From Cytophagaceae bacterium SCN 52-12 (GTDB lineage: Bacteria; Bacteroidota; Bacteroidia; Cytophagales; Spirosomataceae), in NCBI GenBank assembly GCA_001724175.1, contig MEDT01000110.1, forward strand, positions 1 to 34,947: a stretch of DNA of 34,947 bases, given 5' to 3'. Below are positions 13,932-24,400 of the stretch, piece by piece. The notes beneath the pieces were generated by a model that did no database searches, was not told the DNA's origin, and saw only the letters and a list, made by a program, of their open reading frames with translations. The position numbers and the translations under genes are program-made. The stretch's first letter is position 1; the number at the start of each line of letters is the position of its first letter.

Positions 13932-16900
13932 ATGATGTCAATGTTACGGATTCGCCCCGGCCTCAGAAAAATGGCGATGCTCGCCTTCTGTCAGGCCATT
14001 GTTTTTGTCGTATGCTCCGGGATGTCGGAAGCCAGCACATTAAGCGGTCAGAGTGTCCTGGATACAAAAATCACGCTGAACGAGGAGGGGCAGCGGTTTA
14101 AAAAGGTGCTCGGATTGATCGAGCAACAGGCCAATGTACGTTTTATCTACAGCCCCAGCTCGATTGACCCTAAGCAAAAAGTAACGATCAGGGCAAAGGA
14201 GCAGCGTCTTGACCAGATACTGAAAAATCTTTTTCAGCCGATATCGGTCGACTATTCTGTTATTGATAACAGGATCCTGCTCAAAACGGTATCCAGGGAG
14301 GAAAGCGCTACCGATTTGCCCGAAACGGAATTACAGTCAGTCGTGCCTGCCCCCGACCGGACAGTAAGGGGAAAGGTTTCGGACGAAAAGGGGGAGGCTT
14401 TGCCCGGGGTCAATATCCTGGTGAAGGGGACCATGCAGGGTACGATCAGCGGTTCAGACGGTACCTACTCAGTTGTAGTGCCCGATGAAAATGCGGAGCT
14501 GATTTTTTCCTTCGTGGGCTATCTCACCCAGGAAGTGAGCGTAGGAAACCGGACCAATATCGAGATCTCGTTAAAAGTAGACCAGAAATCGCTGGAAGAG
14601 GTGGTGGTCATCGGTTACGGGTCGCAGTCGCGGGGTGATATTTCCTCTGCCATCGCTTCGCTGTCTGTCTCCGATAAAAAAATTGCAGAGCTGCCCATCA
14701 CCGGCCCTGAGCAGGTACTGCAGGGAAGGCTGAGCGGGGTGAACGTCACGCAGAATGCAGGAACTCCCGGCGGGCGGTCGACCGTCCGGATCAGGGGTGC
14801 GAGCTCTATTACGGGAGGGAACGATCCGTTGTACGTGATAGACGGGGTGCCGATCAATACAGGCAGCTACTCATCCGCCTCGGGAGGCGCAGTAGCCGAA
14901 AACCCGCTTTCATCGCTCAGCCCGGGGGATATAGAGTCGATGGAGGTGTTGAAAGATGCTGCCGCAGCGGCTATTTACGGGTCGAGGGCTTCTAACGGCG
15001 TGATCCTGGTTACGACCAAGAGAGGAAAAGCAGGCACGCCGCGGATCAACTTCAATACTTATTATGGTGTTCAGAAGGAAACGAAGCGCCTTTCGCTCCT
15101 CGACGGGCCGGGCTGGGGGGAGCTGGTCAATGAAGCAAGGACGAATGTCAACATGCCGATTTATTTTGAACGCCCTGACACACTGGCAACCACCGACTGG
15201 CAGGACGTTATTTTCAGGAGCGCGGCTATCCAGAGCTATGACCTTTCAGTTTCCGGAGGCAGTGAAAAAACGCAGTTTATGGTATCAGGGAATTATTATG
15301 GCCAGGAAGGAGTGGTGATTGGCAGCGGATACAAGCGGGGGAACGTACGGATCAACCTTGACCAGACCATTAACAGCCGTCTCAGCGCCGGGCTTAACCT
15401 TACCTTAAGCCGTTCGAAGACCGACAGGATAGATGCCGGGACGAACACCGGTATCGTTTCGGCTGCGATTATCAAGTCGCCGGCCATCCCGCTGTACCGC
15501 AAAGACGGTACGCTTAACCCCGAAGACCCCTATATCGCAACCAGCAATAACCCGGCCATTATGGCCAGGGAAATTACCAACTACGCGTTCAACAACCGCG
15601 TGATCGGGAATACCTTTCTTAGCCTCGAAATAATACATGGCCTTACGCTAAGGTCTTCGATAGGGATCGATTACATGGGACTGGATGAGGTATTGTTCAT
15701 ACCGCCCAATAATCTTACCTATGAGGGCCGCAGCACCAACGGATCGGGTACCAACTCCCTGACGCAGGACAGGGGCTGGATCAATGAAAATACGCTAAAT
15801 TATTCGGCCAGCCTTGCAAACAAGCACCGGTTTAACGTGCTTCTGGGATATTCGCAGCAGGAGTCGCATATGAGCCGTACAACGGCCTCGGGGACTAACT
15901 TCGCGCTCGAGTCGATCTCTACCCTCGAATCTGCCTCGGTCCGCAATTCGAGCTCAGGCGGAAGCAGCTGGGGGCTGGCTTCTTATTTCAGCCGTCTCAA
16001 CTATACTTTCGACAACAGGCTGAATATCGCCGCCAGCTTTCGCGTAGACGGCTCATCCAGGTTCAGCAGAAACAACAAATACGGTACTTTCCCTTCGTTG
16101 TCGGCTTCCTACCGGGTCGACAAAATGGAATTCATGGAGGCTGTTTCCTGGCTGGATGATGCCAAAATCAGGGCCAGCTGGGGAAGGACCGGGAACCAGG
16201 AGATCGGGAACTTCACATCGAGAGGATTGTCAAGGGGCGGGTTCAACTACCTCGGCCTGAGCGGCCTCGCTCCTGTGCAGCTCGAAAACCCGAACCTGAC
16301 CTGGGAAACCACCGAGCAGACCAATGCTGGGGTGGATCTGAGGTTCTTCGGCAACAGGCTGAACTTTACATTTGACTACTATATCAAAAAGACGCACGGG
16401 CTGCTGCTCGAAGTGTTGCTGCCGACTTCATCCGGTTATGCAAGCTCGGTTCAGAACGTAGGAAACGTTCAGAATAAAGGAGTGGAGCTTCAGCTTGGAT
16501 CGACAAATATAGCCGGGAAAGACTTCAGCTGGCGGACGGACTTCAACATCGCTTTCAACCGCAACAAGGTGACAAGCCTGCCTGACGGAGATGACCGGCC
16601 GCTGGGATTCAACGGCTATGCTTCCGTATTGAAGGTAGGATACCCGCTGGGCACCTTATTCGGCTGGAAAATACTGCGCGTGAATCCCGAGACCGGCAAC
16701 TACGATTTTGAAGATGTAGACGGCAACGGTAACAACCCCTACCCTTCTACCAGCACCGACAATACCGTGCTGGCGAGCGCACAGCCCAAGTTTACGGGAG
16801 GGATGACCAATACCCTGACCTACAAAAATTTTGATGCGGGCATTTTTATGCACTTCGTATACGGCAATACGATTTTCAACCACCCGAAGTATTCTTACGG

Positions 16901-17282
16901 ACGGATGCATACCTGGTTCAACTCGTTTACGGATGCGAAAGACAGGTGGAGAAAACCGGGCGACGAAACCTGGCTGCACCGCGCGGCATGGGGAGATCCT
17001 ACCCGGAACGGGTCTGTTTCGGACCGGGTGCATGAGGATGGGTCATTCCTGAAGATCAAGTCCATCAACCTGGGGTATACCGTGAAGGCAGACAAGCTGA
17101 AGCAGATAGGCGTGCAGAACCTCAGAATATACGTGGTCGGGCAGAACCTGTTCACATTTACGAAATACACGGGCTTTGATCCGGAAGTAAATTCTTATGG
17201 CAACGACGCCCAGTTCGGCTTCGACATGAACGCCTATCCGCAGATCAAGTCGTATACACTTGGTCTGAATATAGGTTTCTGA
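13932..17282 (+). CDS. SusC/RagA-type TonB-dependent receptor with STN domain, module 1
   Basis: The 1116-residue outer-membrane transporter contains a signal peptide (about 1-35), an STN domain (about 47-118), a carboxypeptidase-regulatory-like domain (about 145-215), the TonB-box region LEEVVVIGYG (221-230), and a plug with the SusC signature LKDAAAAAIYGSRASNGVI. A long beta-barrel follows, ending in a terminal aromatic residue (NIGF). With its lid SusD it imports a large ligand, commonly an oligosaccharide, using TonB energy. The STN domain is the part that contacts a FecR protein; together with the sigma-FecR pair just upstream it marks a self-induced locus. No glycosidase is encoded nearby, so the substrate remains unknown. 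Confidence 0.95.
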   Translation: MMSMLRIRPGLRKMAMLAFCQAIVFVVCSGMSEASTLSGQSVLDTKITLNEEGQRFKKVLGLIEQQANVRFIYSPSSIDPKQKVTIRAKEQRLDQILKNLFQPISVDYSVIDNRILLKTVSREESATDLPETELQSVVPAPDRTVRGKVSDEKGEALPGVNILVKGTMQGTISGSDGTYSVVVPDENAELIFSFVGYLTQEVSVGNRTNIEISLKVDQKSLEEVVVIGYGSQSRGDISSAIASLSVSDKKIAELPITGPEQVLQGRLSGVNVTQNAGTPGGRSTVRIRGASSITGGNDPLYVIDGVPINTGSYSSASGGAVAENPLSSLSPGDIESMEVLKDAAAAAIYGSRASNGVILVTTKRGKAGTPRINFNTYYGVQKETKRLSLLDGPGWGELVNEARTNVNMPIYFERPDTLATTDWQDVIFRSAAIQSYDLSVSGGSEKTQFMVSGNYYGQEGVVIGSGYKRGNVRINLDQTINSRLSAGLNLTLSRSKTDRIDAGTNTGIVSAAIIKSPAIPLYRKDGTLNPEDPYIATSNNPAIMAREITNYAFNNRVIGNTFLSLEIIHGLTLRSSIGIDYMGLDEVLFIPPNNLTYEGRSTNGSGTNSLTQDRGWINENTLNYSASLANKHRFNVLLGYSQQESHMSRTTASGTNFALESISTLESASVRNSSSGGSSWGLASYFSRLNYTFDNRLNIAASFRVDGSSRFSRNNKYGTFPSLSASYRVDKMEFMEAVSWLDDAKIRASWGRTGNQEIGNFTSRGLSRGGFNYLGLSGLAPVQLENPNLTWETTEQTNAGVDLRFFGNRLNFTFDYYIKKTHGLLLEVLLPTSSGYASSVQNVGNVQNKGVELQLGSTNIAGKDFSWRTDFNIAFNRNKVTSLPDGDDRPLGFNGYASVLKVGYPLGTLFGWKILRVNPETGNYDFEDVDGNGNNPYPSTSTDNTVLASAQPKFTGGMTNTLTYKNFDAGIFMHFVYGNTIFNHPKYSYGRMHTWFNSFTDAKDRWRKPGDETWLHRAAWGDPTRNGSVSDRVHEDGSFLKIKSINLGYTVKADKLKQIGVQNLRIYVVGQNLFTFTKYTGFDPEVNSYGNDAQFGFDMNAYPQIKSYTLGLNIGF

Positions 17283-17312
17283 TCTTCAATCAAAAATTAG
17301 TTCGGATGAAAT

Positions 17313-17394
17313 AGCCATTAGCTGTTAGGTTTTAGGTTTTTGGCAGCACATAAACCGGCCAGCGAATATGGCTAACACCTAACAGTCAATAGCT
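17313..17394 (+). repeat. Imperfect inverted repeat between susC and susD, module 1
   Basis: The arms 17313-17330 and 17377-17394 match at 15 of 18 positions, with a 9-bp perfect core CTGTTAGGT/ACCTAACAG. The loop is 46 nt. It lies 30 bp after susC and 16 bp before susD. It may tune the susC:susD mRNA ratio, or be a dispersed repeat. Confidence 0.5.
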
Positions 17395-17410
17395 CAAATT
17401 TTTTAATAAC

Positions 17411-18757
17411 ATGAAAAAATTCAAATATATATATCTGGCAGGAGTCCTGCTGTCGCTGGGGGCATGTGACGTCATCGACCAGGAGCCCGTCGATGCGGTC
17501 TCGAACGAGCAGCTGTTTACCAAGGGAGCCGATGCCCAGGCTGCCATTATCGGGGCCTATAAAGGCGTGCTGGACAATGGGTTCAACTACATGGTGATGG
17601 CTGAACTGCCCACCAAAAACGTAAAGGGGAATGCGCTGAACAGGCAGTTTGAGCAGATCAATAACCTGCAGTTCCTGGATGACAACGGGTACTACAACCA
17701 GCTCTGGACTCAGAATTACCTGATCATCAACAGGGTGAATGTCATCCTTCAGCGTGTTCCCGGTATTGAGGATCCTTCTTTTTCCGCAACTCAGAAAGCG
17801 CAGATCCTGGCCGAGGCGCGGATGCTCAGGGCACATGCCTATTTTAACCTGATCCGCTACTTTTCCGATGTACCGCTGATTACCGAGCCAACCGCATCGC
17901 CCGACCTGCCCTCTCTGCAGGTGTCGCGCGACAACGCAAGCCTCATCTACGACCAGGTGTTTGAAGATCTCGAGATTGCAAGGAGAGATCTGCCGGAGTC
18001 CTACAGCAGCGCCTTGCAGACCAAGGGGAGAGTTACAAAGGCGGCCGCTCATGCCCTGGCCGTCAGGATTTTTCTTTTCAGGAAGGAATATGATAAGGCG
18101 ATTGCCGCTGCCGATGACATTCTCCAGAAGAAGAGCACGCTGAACAATACGTATGCGGCGCTCTTTGAAGACAAGAATGCCGACGAATCGATCTGGGAGC
18201 TGCAATACGATAACCTGAACCCGAATACGATTGCAAGTACTTATCTGCCGCCTTCTCTGGGAGGTACGCGGATGATCGAAGTGAACCCGGATATAGTGGC
18301 AGCCTATGAAGCAGGGGATTTGCGTAAAGCCGCTACAATCGGGCTTGCGGGCACGGAGCAATATGTGAAAAAGTATACGAGGAGGGTTTCGAGGGATGAT
18401 AATTTCATTATTTTCCGCCTGGCTGAAGTGCTGCTCTCTAAAGCGGAAGCCCTTGCCGAGACTTCGTATCCGAATCCGGCAGCATTGTCTTTGCTGAACC
18501 AGATCAGGACCCGCGCCGGGCTTGCGGTATTGACTGCGGCCGATGTGCCGGATCTGGCGTCGTTCAGGGAACGTTTGTATAAGGAAAGAAGGCTGGAGCT
18601 AAGCTATGAGGGCCATTCCTGGTTTGACCTGGTGCGGACCGACCGCATCGGCTCCGAGCTCGGCCTGACAGATCCGAAATACAAGCTCTGGCCCGTGCCT
18701 GCGGTCGAAATATTGAGAAACCCCAACCTGCTTCCGCAGAACCCGGGGTATGAGTAA
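17411..18757 (+). CDS. SusD/RagB-family nutrient-binding outer-membrane lipoprotein, module 1
   Basis: The 448-residue protein has a lipoprotein signal with the lipobox LGAC (Cys19). A SusD-like N-terminal region and the TPR-like helical core follow, with the recognisable stretch AEARMLRAHAYFNLIRYFSDVPLI. The C-terminus ends in NPNLLPQNPGYE, the usual end of the family. It serves as the surface lid and ligand-binding partner of the SusC encoded upstream. The length is at the short end for the family (most are 450-650 residues). It lies 128 bp after susC, and an inverted repeat fills most of that gap. The ligand cannot be inferred. Confidence 0.93.
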   Translation: MKKFKYIYLAGVLLSLGACDVIDQEPVDAVSNEQLFTKGADAQAAIIGAYKGVLDNGFNYMVMAELPTKNVKGNALNRQFEQINNLQFLDDNGYYNQLWTQNYLIINRVNVILQRVPGIEDPSFSATQKAQILAEARMLRAHAYFNLIRYFSDVPLITEPTASPDLPSLQVSRDNASLIYDQVFEDLEIARRDLPESYSSALQTKGRVTKAAAHALAVRIFLFRKEYDKAIAAADDILQKKSTLNNTYAALFEDKNADESIWELQYDNLNPNTIASTYLPPSLGGTRMIEVNPDIVAAYEAGDLRKAATIGLAGTEQYVKKYTRRVSRDDNFIIFRLAEVLLSKAEALAETSYPNPAALSLLNQIRTRAGLAVLTAADVPDLASFRERLYKERRLELSYEGHSWFDLVRTDRIGSELGLTDPKYKLWPVPAVEILRNPNLLPQNPGYE

Positions 18758-18820
18758 GGGTAATGATAGGGCCGAACAAACGGCGGGGCCGGCGCGATTC
18801 GCAGATGTTCAAAAGCCGCA

Positions 18821-18852
18821 TTGGATTTTTCTTCTTTTATTTGTTAAATTTG
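18821..18852 (+). promoter_or_regulatory. Bacteroidota-type promoter for the orphan ECF sigma gene
   Basis: TTG (18821-18823) and TAAATTTG (18845-18852) are 21 bp apart and match the TTG/TAnnTTTG consensus. It lies 72 bp upstream of the sigma-gene ATG. ACTTTCGTCA follows directly (18853-18862) and is also found upstream of the FecR gene at 30448. Confidence 0.6.
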
Positions 18853-18924
18853 ACTTTCGTCAATCTATTGCTGTATTTGCCCTTGTCCCGGAATCCGGTT
18901 TCAGGGACGTAACTGCCGGTTGGT

Positions 18925-19506
18925 ATGGAAGTAACAGAAAAAGAGTTACTCAGGAAAAGCGCCTTTGGCGACAGACATGCCTTTTCGGTATTGTATACCA
19001 ATCATTTGTCCCAGCTTGTCAGGTATCTCTACTTGTTCAACCCGGTGCGGGAAGATAACGAGGAGATTATTCAGGATGTTTTTCTTAAGATATGGGAGCG
19101 GAAAGAGGTGCTGGCAGAGCTGGATTCTTTCAAGGCGTACGCGTTGAAGGTCTCGAAGAACCTGCTGCTGGACAGGCTTCGGAGGAATAAAATAGAAAAG
19201 AGAGTTCTGTCCATGATGGCCCCCGATACGGAAGACAGCGGTGTGCGGCTCGACGACGAGCTGTGTTACAAGGAATACCAGTCGGTAGCCGGGCTCGCGC
19301 TTGACCGGCTTACAGAAAAGAGACGTTATATTTTTGAGCTTCGTACAAAAGAAGGGCTGTCGCTGGATGAAATCGCAGATAAGCTGAAAATTTCGAAATC
19401 CGTTGTCAAGAAACAATACTATGCTGCTTCTTCTTCAATCATGGAATACCTCCGGAACAAGGGGGAAATGACGATCAGTATCGTTGTTTGTATGATACTG
19501 TACTGA
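18925..19506 (+). CDS. ECF RNA polymerase sigma factor without an adjacent anti-sigma gene
   Basis: The 193-residue product has the sigma2 motif EDNEEIIQDVFLKIWERKEV and the sigma4 part LDRLTEKRRYIFELRTKEGLSLDEIADKLKISKSVVKKQ. A short hydrophobic C-terminal tail follows (TISIVVCMILY), as often seen in Bacteroidota ECF proteins. No FecR gene follows; the next gene, 210 bp away, is another sigma factor with its own FecR. The gene has a promoter-like sequence of its own. It is thus an orphan here, perhaps the partner of the orphan FecR at 30448. Its class (FecI-like, sigma-70 family 2) is clear, but its regulon is unknown. Confidence 0.9.
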   Translation: MEVTEKELLRKSAFGDRHAFSVLYTNHLSQLVRYLYLFNPVREDNEEIIQDVFLKIWERKEVLAELDSFKAYALKVSKNLLLDRLRRNKIEKRVLSMMAPDTEDSGVRLDDELCYKEYQSVAGLALDRLTEKRRYIFELRTKEGLSLDEIADKLKISKSVVKKQYYAASSSIMEYLRNKGEMTISIVVCMILY

Positions 19507-19579
19507 CAATCTGCTTTTTACAGGAATTTTTTTCCGGCGCAAAGGGTGCCGGCGAAGGATCTGTACGTCTAAATTCCGC

Positions 19580-19599
19580 CCCCGGGTTTCAACCCGGGG
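19580..19599. repeat. GC-rich hairpin repeat, copy A
   Basis: CCCCGGGTT (19580-19588) and AACCCGGGG (19591-19599) form a perfect 9-bp stem with a TC loop. CCTGACGG follows 15 bp after the shared CCGGGGCT. The same layout recurs at 29033-29089, which marks a dispersed repeat family. It lies between two sigma genes and may also slow transcription; a T9 tract is 25 bp downstream. Confidence 0.65.
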
Positions 19600-19716
19600 C
19601 TGGTAATCGGTTCGACCCTGACGGTTTTTTTTTCTGAAAAAAAATGCGGCCCGGAGGTAGGGGGTTGAAAGAAAAACTTTACATCCATAGTAAAGGAATA
19701 TAAAATATTCTGCAGA

Positions 19717-20358
19717 ATGAGTCACCCGCCAAATGACAGACGACCGGGCAGAAATGATGACCGGCCGAAAAATGCAGCGATGAGCCAAACGCCTGCCCGT
19801 AGTACGGGGGTCTCAGCCGCTGACAGGGAGTTTTTTATCCGTCAGGCTTTTGAACGTGACCCGGTCAGCGGCTACGAGCTGCTTTTCCGGCGCTACTACG
19901 GGGTTTTATGCAGCCACGCGGTGAGATATGTTTATACAAAGGAGGTAGCGGAAGATCTCGTTTCCGATATTTTTCATTCGTTCTGGGAGAATGCCAGCTA
20001 TAAAAAAGTGACCGTCTCCTTCCGCGCCTACCTGTTTGAAGCCGTAAGGCACAAATGCTACAACTACCTCAAGTGGGAATTCAGCAGGGAAAACAACGAG
20101 GAGCTGCCGGGCCACGATCTCGAATCGCCTGCGCTTCAACCGCACGATATAATGGAATTCGACGAGCTCTGCATGCGCATTGAGAAAACGATGGACTCGC
20201 TTCCTCCTCAATGCAAGAAAGTATTCCTCATGCACCGCTTCGAAGGTAAAAGCTACCCGGAGATCGCGGGAAGCCTGAACGTGTCCCTGAAGGCGGTGGA
20301 GGCCCATATCAGCAAGGCGCTCACCATATTCCGGAAAATATTCCTGATTTCAATATGA
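19717..20358 (+). CDS. ECF RNA polymerase sigma factor (FecI-like), module 2
   Basis: The 213 residues from the ATG at 19717 include a charged, proline-rich N-terminal extension. An alternative ATG at 19780 would remove 21 residues of it. Sigma2 starts near residue 50 (VSGYELLFRRYYGVLCSHAVRYV) with the helix EVAEDLVSDIFHSFWENA. Sigma4 ends with PPQCKKVFLMHRFEGKSYPEIAGSLNVSLKAVEAHISKAL. The stop codon overlaps the start of the following fecR by 4 bp (ATGA), so the two are translationally coupled. It should activate the SusC-SusD pair of module 2 in response to its ligand. Confidence 0.92.
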   Translation: MSHPPNDRRPGRNDDRPKNAAMSQTPARSTGVSAADREFFIRQAFERDPVSGYELLFRRYYGVLCSHAVRYVYTKEVAEDLVSDIFHSFWENASYKKVTVSFRAYLFEAVRHKCYNYLKWEFSRENNEELPGHDLESPALQPHDIMEFDELCMRIEKTMDSLPPQCKKVFLMHRFEGKSYPEIAGSLNVSLKAVEAHISKALTIFRKIFLISI

Positions 20359-21362
20359 AACCTACCTTATCAAAAGACATGCTGTTCTCCTATTTTTCGG
20401 GGCGCGCTACTTCATTGCAAAAAACGCTTATAGAAGAGTGGCTCGGGGAAGCGGGAAGTTCCGAATTATACTATGAATGGCTCGAGGAATGGGAAAGATC
20501 CCAGCCTCATTTTTTACCGGATACGGACCGGGCGTGGAAGAAAAACAAAGAGAGGATCAACGGAAGTGCAACAGAAGAGATCCCGGCAAAGATTGTCAAA
20601 ACGCCTGCCGGGACTTTCCGTGCCTGGCTTTATCATCATGCCGTCTGGAAGACAGCATTGTGCCTTATTGTAACAGGCATTATATTTTACGGATTTCGCG
20701 ATTTCATTCTATACCGCCAGTACAGCACCGCGTACGGAGAGCTTCGTACCGTAACCCTCGAAGACAACAGCCTGGTCGTGCTGAATGCAAATTCGGAGCT
20801 CCGCGTGCCACGCCTGGGCTTTGGCTTAAGGCATCGCGAAGTTTTCCTTAAGGGGGAAGCCGAATTCGTTGTCAGCAAGACGGCAGACAGTAAAAAATTT
20901 ACCGTGCACACGCCCGACCGTAGCAGGATCACCGTGCTCGGAACAGAGTTTGTCGTCTACACGAGAGCAAGAGGAACAAGAATCGTGCTGAACAAGGGGA
21001 AGGTAAAGCTGACGTCACCGGATGTCAGCCAGTCGTCAGTGACGCTGTCGCCGGGAGACCGGGCAAGTATCTCTGCCGGGAAAATAAAGCTGGAAAAGCT
21101 GACCGCGGAGCAGCTGGATGCCCAGAGTACCTGGAAGGAGCACCGGTTTGTGTTCGACCGGACCCCTCTTCCGGAAGTAGGCATACGGCTCAACGAAATA
21201 TTCGGCGTACAAATCACGATAGCGGATAGCCTGCTTTCCGGTAAGGAGCTGACCGGGTCTTATAAAGCCCAGACGCTGGATGAATTCCTGGAAGTCCTGT
21301 CCGATATGCTCGATATCCGGATTGCCCGGAAGAATAACGAGGTCCTTTTATTCTCAAAATAA
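20355..21362 (+). CDS. FecR-family anti-sigma factor, module 2
   Basis: The 335-residue protein starts inside the stop of the sigma gene (ATGA overlap), which favours matched synthesis of sigma and anti-sigma. The layout is: an N-terminal cytoplasmic part (about 1-90), a transmembrane helix (about 97-116, VWKTALCLIVTGIIFYGF), a FecR domain with EVFLKGEAEFVV and TVLGTEFVVYT (about 150-230), and a C-terminal DUF4974 domain with the motif FVFDRTPLPEVGIRLNEIFG. It should transmit a signal from the STN domain of the SusC encoded 52 bp downstream to the sigma factor encoded upstream. Confidence 0.92.
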   Translation: MKPTLSKDMLFSYFSGRATSLQKTLIEEWLGEAGSSELYYEWLEEWERSQPHFLPDTDRAWKKNKERINGSATEEIPAKIVKTPAGTFRAWLYHHAVWKTALCLIVTGIIFYGFRDFILYRQYSTAYGELRTVTLEDNSLVVLNANSELRVPRLGFGLRHREVFLKGEAEFVVSKTADSKKFTVHTPDRSRITVLGTEFVVYTRARGTRIVLNKGKVKLTSPDVSQSSVTLSPGDRASISAGKIKLEKLTAEQLDAQSTWKEHRFVFDRTPLPEVGIRLNEIFGVQITIADSLLSGKELTGSYKAQTLDEFLEVLSDMLDIRIARKNNEVLLFSK

Positions 21363-21414
21363 AGTGGCGGCGATTGATTCAACAAAATGTTCCTAACCCT
21401 GAACCTTTTATCAC

Positions 21415-24400
21415 ATGAAAAAAAAACCAACTTTTTTCAGAATCCTGTGCTGTATGGCCTGGATATGGGCCTCCCCATCTCTGGCCGCGGCCCAGGCGCT
21501 TGCTTTTACTCAGCAGAGCACGTCGAGGCAGGAAAGCTTCCAGGCAAGCTCTGTAAGTCTGCGGGACGTGCTGCTGCGCCTCAAGGAGACGTATAAGGTC
21601 GACCTGCTCTTCGAGGAGCAGCTCATGGAGAACCGTAGCGTACCCGGGAACCTGGTAGTTCCTGCCGCTACCCTGGAGCAAAACCTCGACAGGCTGGTAC
21701 AGGCGGCCGGGCTGCGCTACAGGAAAACAAAGGAAAAAACCTACGTGATACTGGCTTCAAAACGTAAAAATCACGGCGACTCCCCGGACTCCGGTCCGCC
21801 GGCCTCAGAACAGCGGTATGGCGGAGACCGGCCTGCGTCGGGGTATTCCGCCGGTATGCAGGACCAGGAAAAGCATATTATCGGGATCAGCGGAACGGTT
21901 ACCGATGAAAAGGGCGACGGCCTGCCGGGCGTAAGCATATTGGTGAAAGGAACACAGCTGGGAACCGTCACCGACGGGAAAGGGAATTTTACACTGGACG
22001 TGCCCGACGGTGACGCCGTGCTGGTGTTTTCTTTTGTAGGGTATGTGAGCCGGGAAGTGGCGGTAGCGGGCAGGACATCCATTGAAATATCGCTTAAGGC
22101 AGACGAAAAAGCGCTTGATGAAGTAGTGGTGGTGGGCTATGGGACCCAGAAGAAGGTAAATCTTACGGGCGCTGTAAGCCAGGTAAGCTCCGAACGGCTC
22201 GAAAACAGGCCTGTCAACAACCTGGACCAGGCATTACAGGGTGTATCGCCCGGATTGAACATTTCTACCAATACCGTAACCGGGGGAGAACCGAATGCAA
22301 GGATGGGAATCAACATCCGCGGCATAGGGTCGCTTTCAGGCGGTGCACCGTGGATACTGGTAGACGGCACTCCGATGGATATCAATTCGATAAATCCTGC
22401 GGATGTCGAATCAGTTTCGATTCTTAAGGACGCGGCATCGACGGCCATCTACGGTTCCAGGGCAGCCTACGGGGTTATTCTCATCACGACAAAATCGGGA
22501 AAAGGATCTGAAAAAATAAAGACCGACTACAGCAACAATTTCTCCTGGGCCCAGCCGACGAATATGCCGGGATTCGTGAACTCGCTCCGGTTTGCAAACG
22601 CCATCAATGAAGCTGCGACGAATTCCGGTCAGAATGCAATCTTTTCAGACGAAACGATAGAGCGGATCATCCAATACCAGAAAGACCCGGAAAATACGCC
22701 TTCTATGGTGGCCGATCCGAGAGACCCCAACGGGTGGGGCTACTGGAACCAGGGGCATGCCAATACCGATTGGTGGGATGTGCTCTATAAGGATTTCGCA
22801 TTTTCGCAGAGGCATAATGTAGGAATAAGCGGGTCTTCAAAAAGCACGAATTTTTATGTAGGACTGGGCTGGCTCAGCGATGCGGGCAAGTTCAATTTTG
22901 CCAATGAAAAATTCGACCGGTTTAACCTGGCTTCCAATCTTTCGCTGAAGGTATCGGACCGGCTTACCTTTTTTCTGAAGGCAAAATTTAACCGGAGCTA
23001 CCAGAATTACCTCATCGCGCAGGATGTCAACAACCGTCACCAGGTATTCGGAATGATGGCGATCTCCTGGCCGACCGATCCTGTCTACACTCCCAACGGC
23101 GATTTTGCACTGGACAAAAATCTGCCGGGGGTTCTTCAGAATGGCGGAAGCGACAAGCAGTACACGGCTGATTTGTGGTTTAACCCTTCCGTTCAGCTGC
23201 AGTTCAATAAAGACTGGAAAGTGAATGCAGATGTCAGCTACAACTTTTACGGCTACAAGAGAGGACATCATCGCGCGGTCGTGTGGGGTTTGGCTACCGA
23301 CGGGATCACGCCCATCAGGCACTATAGCCAGAACTGGAACAGGATGAGCCAGGAGCTCGTCCACAACGAATATATCACATCCAATATCTACACCGACTAT
23401 TCAAAGCAGCTCGGGAGTCATTTTTTCAGCGTCCTGCTCGGAGGGCAGGCCGAGCTCTCCAACAACATGCTTCTCAACGGCTGGCGCAGGGATCTGGTAA
23501 CAGAGTCGGTACCTGCTATACGTACCGCGATCGGCGCGATGGATGTACAGGACAACATGTCGCACTGGTCGACGCTGGGAACCTTCATGCGTGTTTCCTA
23601 TAATTTTAATGAAAAGTATCTCCTGGAGCTGAATGGCAGGTATGACGGCTCGTCGAGGTTTCAGAAAGGCAGAAGGTGGGGCTTTTTCCCCTCGGCCGCA
23701 ATAGGATACAACATCTGGAAGGAAGATTTCTGGAGACCGATCGGAGATGTGATCAATACTTTTAAGCTGAGGGCCTCCTATGGCGTGCTGGGCAACCAGA
23801 ACGTGGCCAACTACCTGCACGAAGAGACGATCCCGATCGTCACCAACCTGGCCTGGATCATGGGAAGCACCAGGCCGGTGTATTCAACGGTCCCGTCAAA
23901 CCGGAGCATCGGCCTGACCTGGGAGAGCGCCGAGACGGTAAATTTCGGAGTGGATGCGGAAGCCCTGGACAACAGGCTGACCTTTACGGCGGAATGGTAT
24001 AACAGGACGACCCGCAATATGTTCGGGCCCGGAGAGACACTTCCGGCTTCATACGGGGCGAGCGTTCCCCTGAAGAACAATGCCACGCTTTCTACCAAAG
24101 GGATAGAGCTTTCTGTGGGATGGCGCCAGACTGTCAACAACGATTTCGGCTATAATGTCAACCTGATCTTTGCCGACAATAAGACGACCATCAGGAAGTA
24201 TAACAACCCGACCAGGCTGATCTCCAATTTTTATGAAGGGCAGACTTACGGCGAAATCTGGGGTTTCGAGACCGAAGGACTGTTCCGGACAAACCAGGAA
24301 GCGGTCGAATGGGCCGATCAGTCGCAGCTGTACAGCGTATGGGGAGCAGGAGACGTAAAATACAAAGACCTGAACGGGGACGGGAAAATAACCCGCGGCA

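Noticed and set aside
17372..18361. A 329-codon open frame on the minus strand opposite susD of module 1
   Set aside because: It covers a clear SusD gene with lipobox and family motifs in the other strand, and its own translation shows no recognisable domain. High GC content makes such antisense frames common here.
19625..19644. T9-CTG-A8 tract as an intrinsic terminator of the orphan sigma gene
   Set aside because: The GC-rich hairpin ends 25 bp before the T tract, so the two do not form a standard terminator.
21418..21426. A9 tract at the start of the second susC as a phase-variation switch
   Set aside because: A slippage tract is possible, but lysine-rich signal peptides give the same pattern, and there is no second sign of phase variation.
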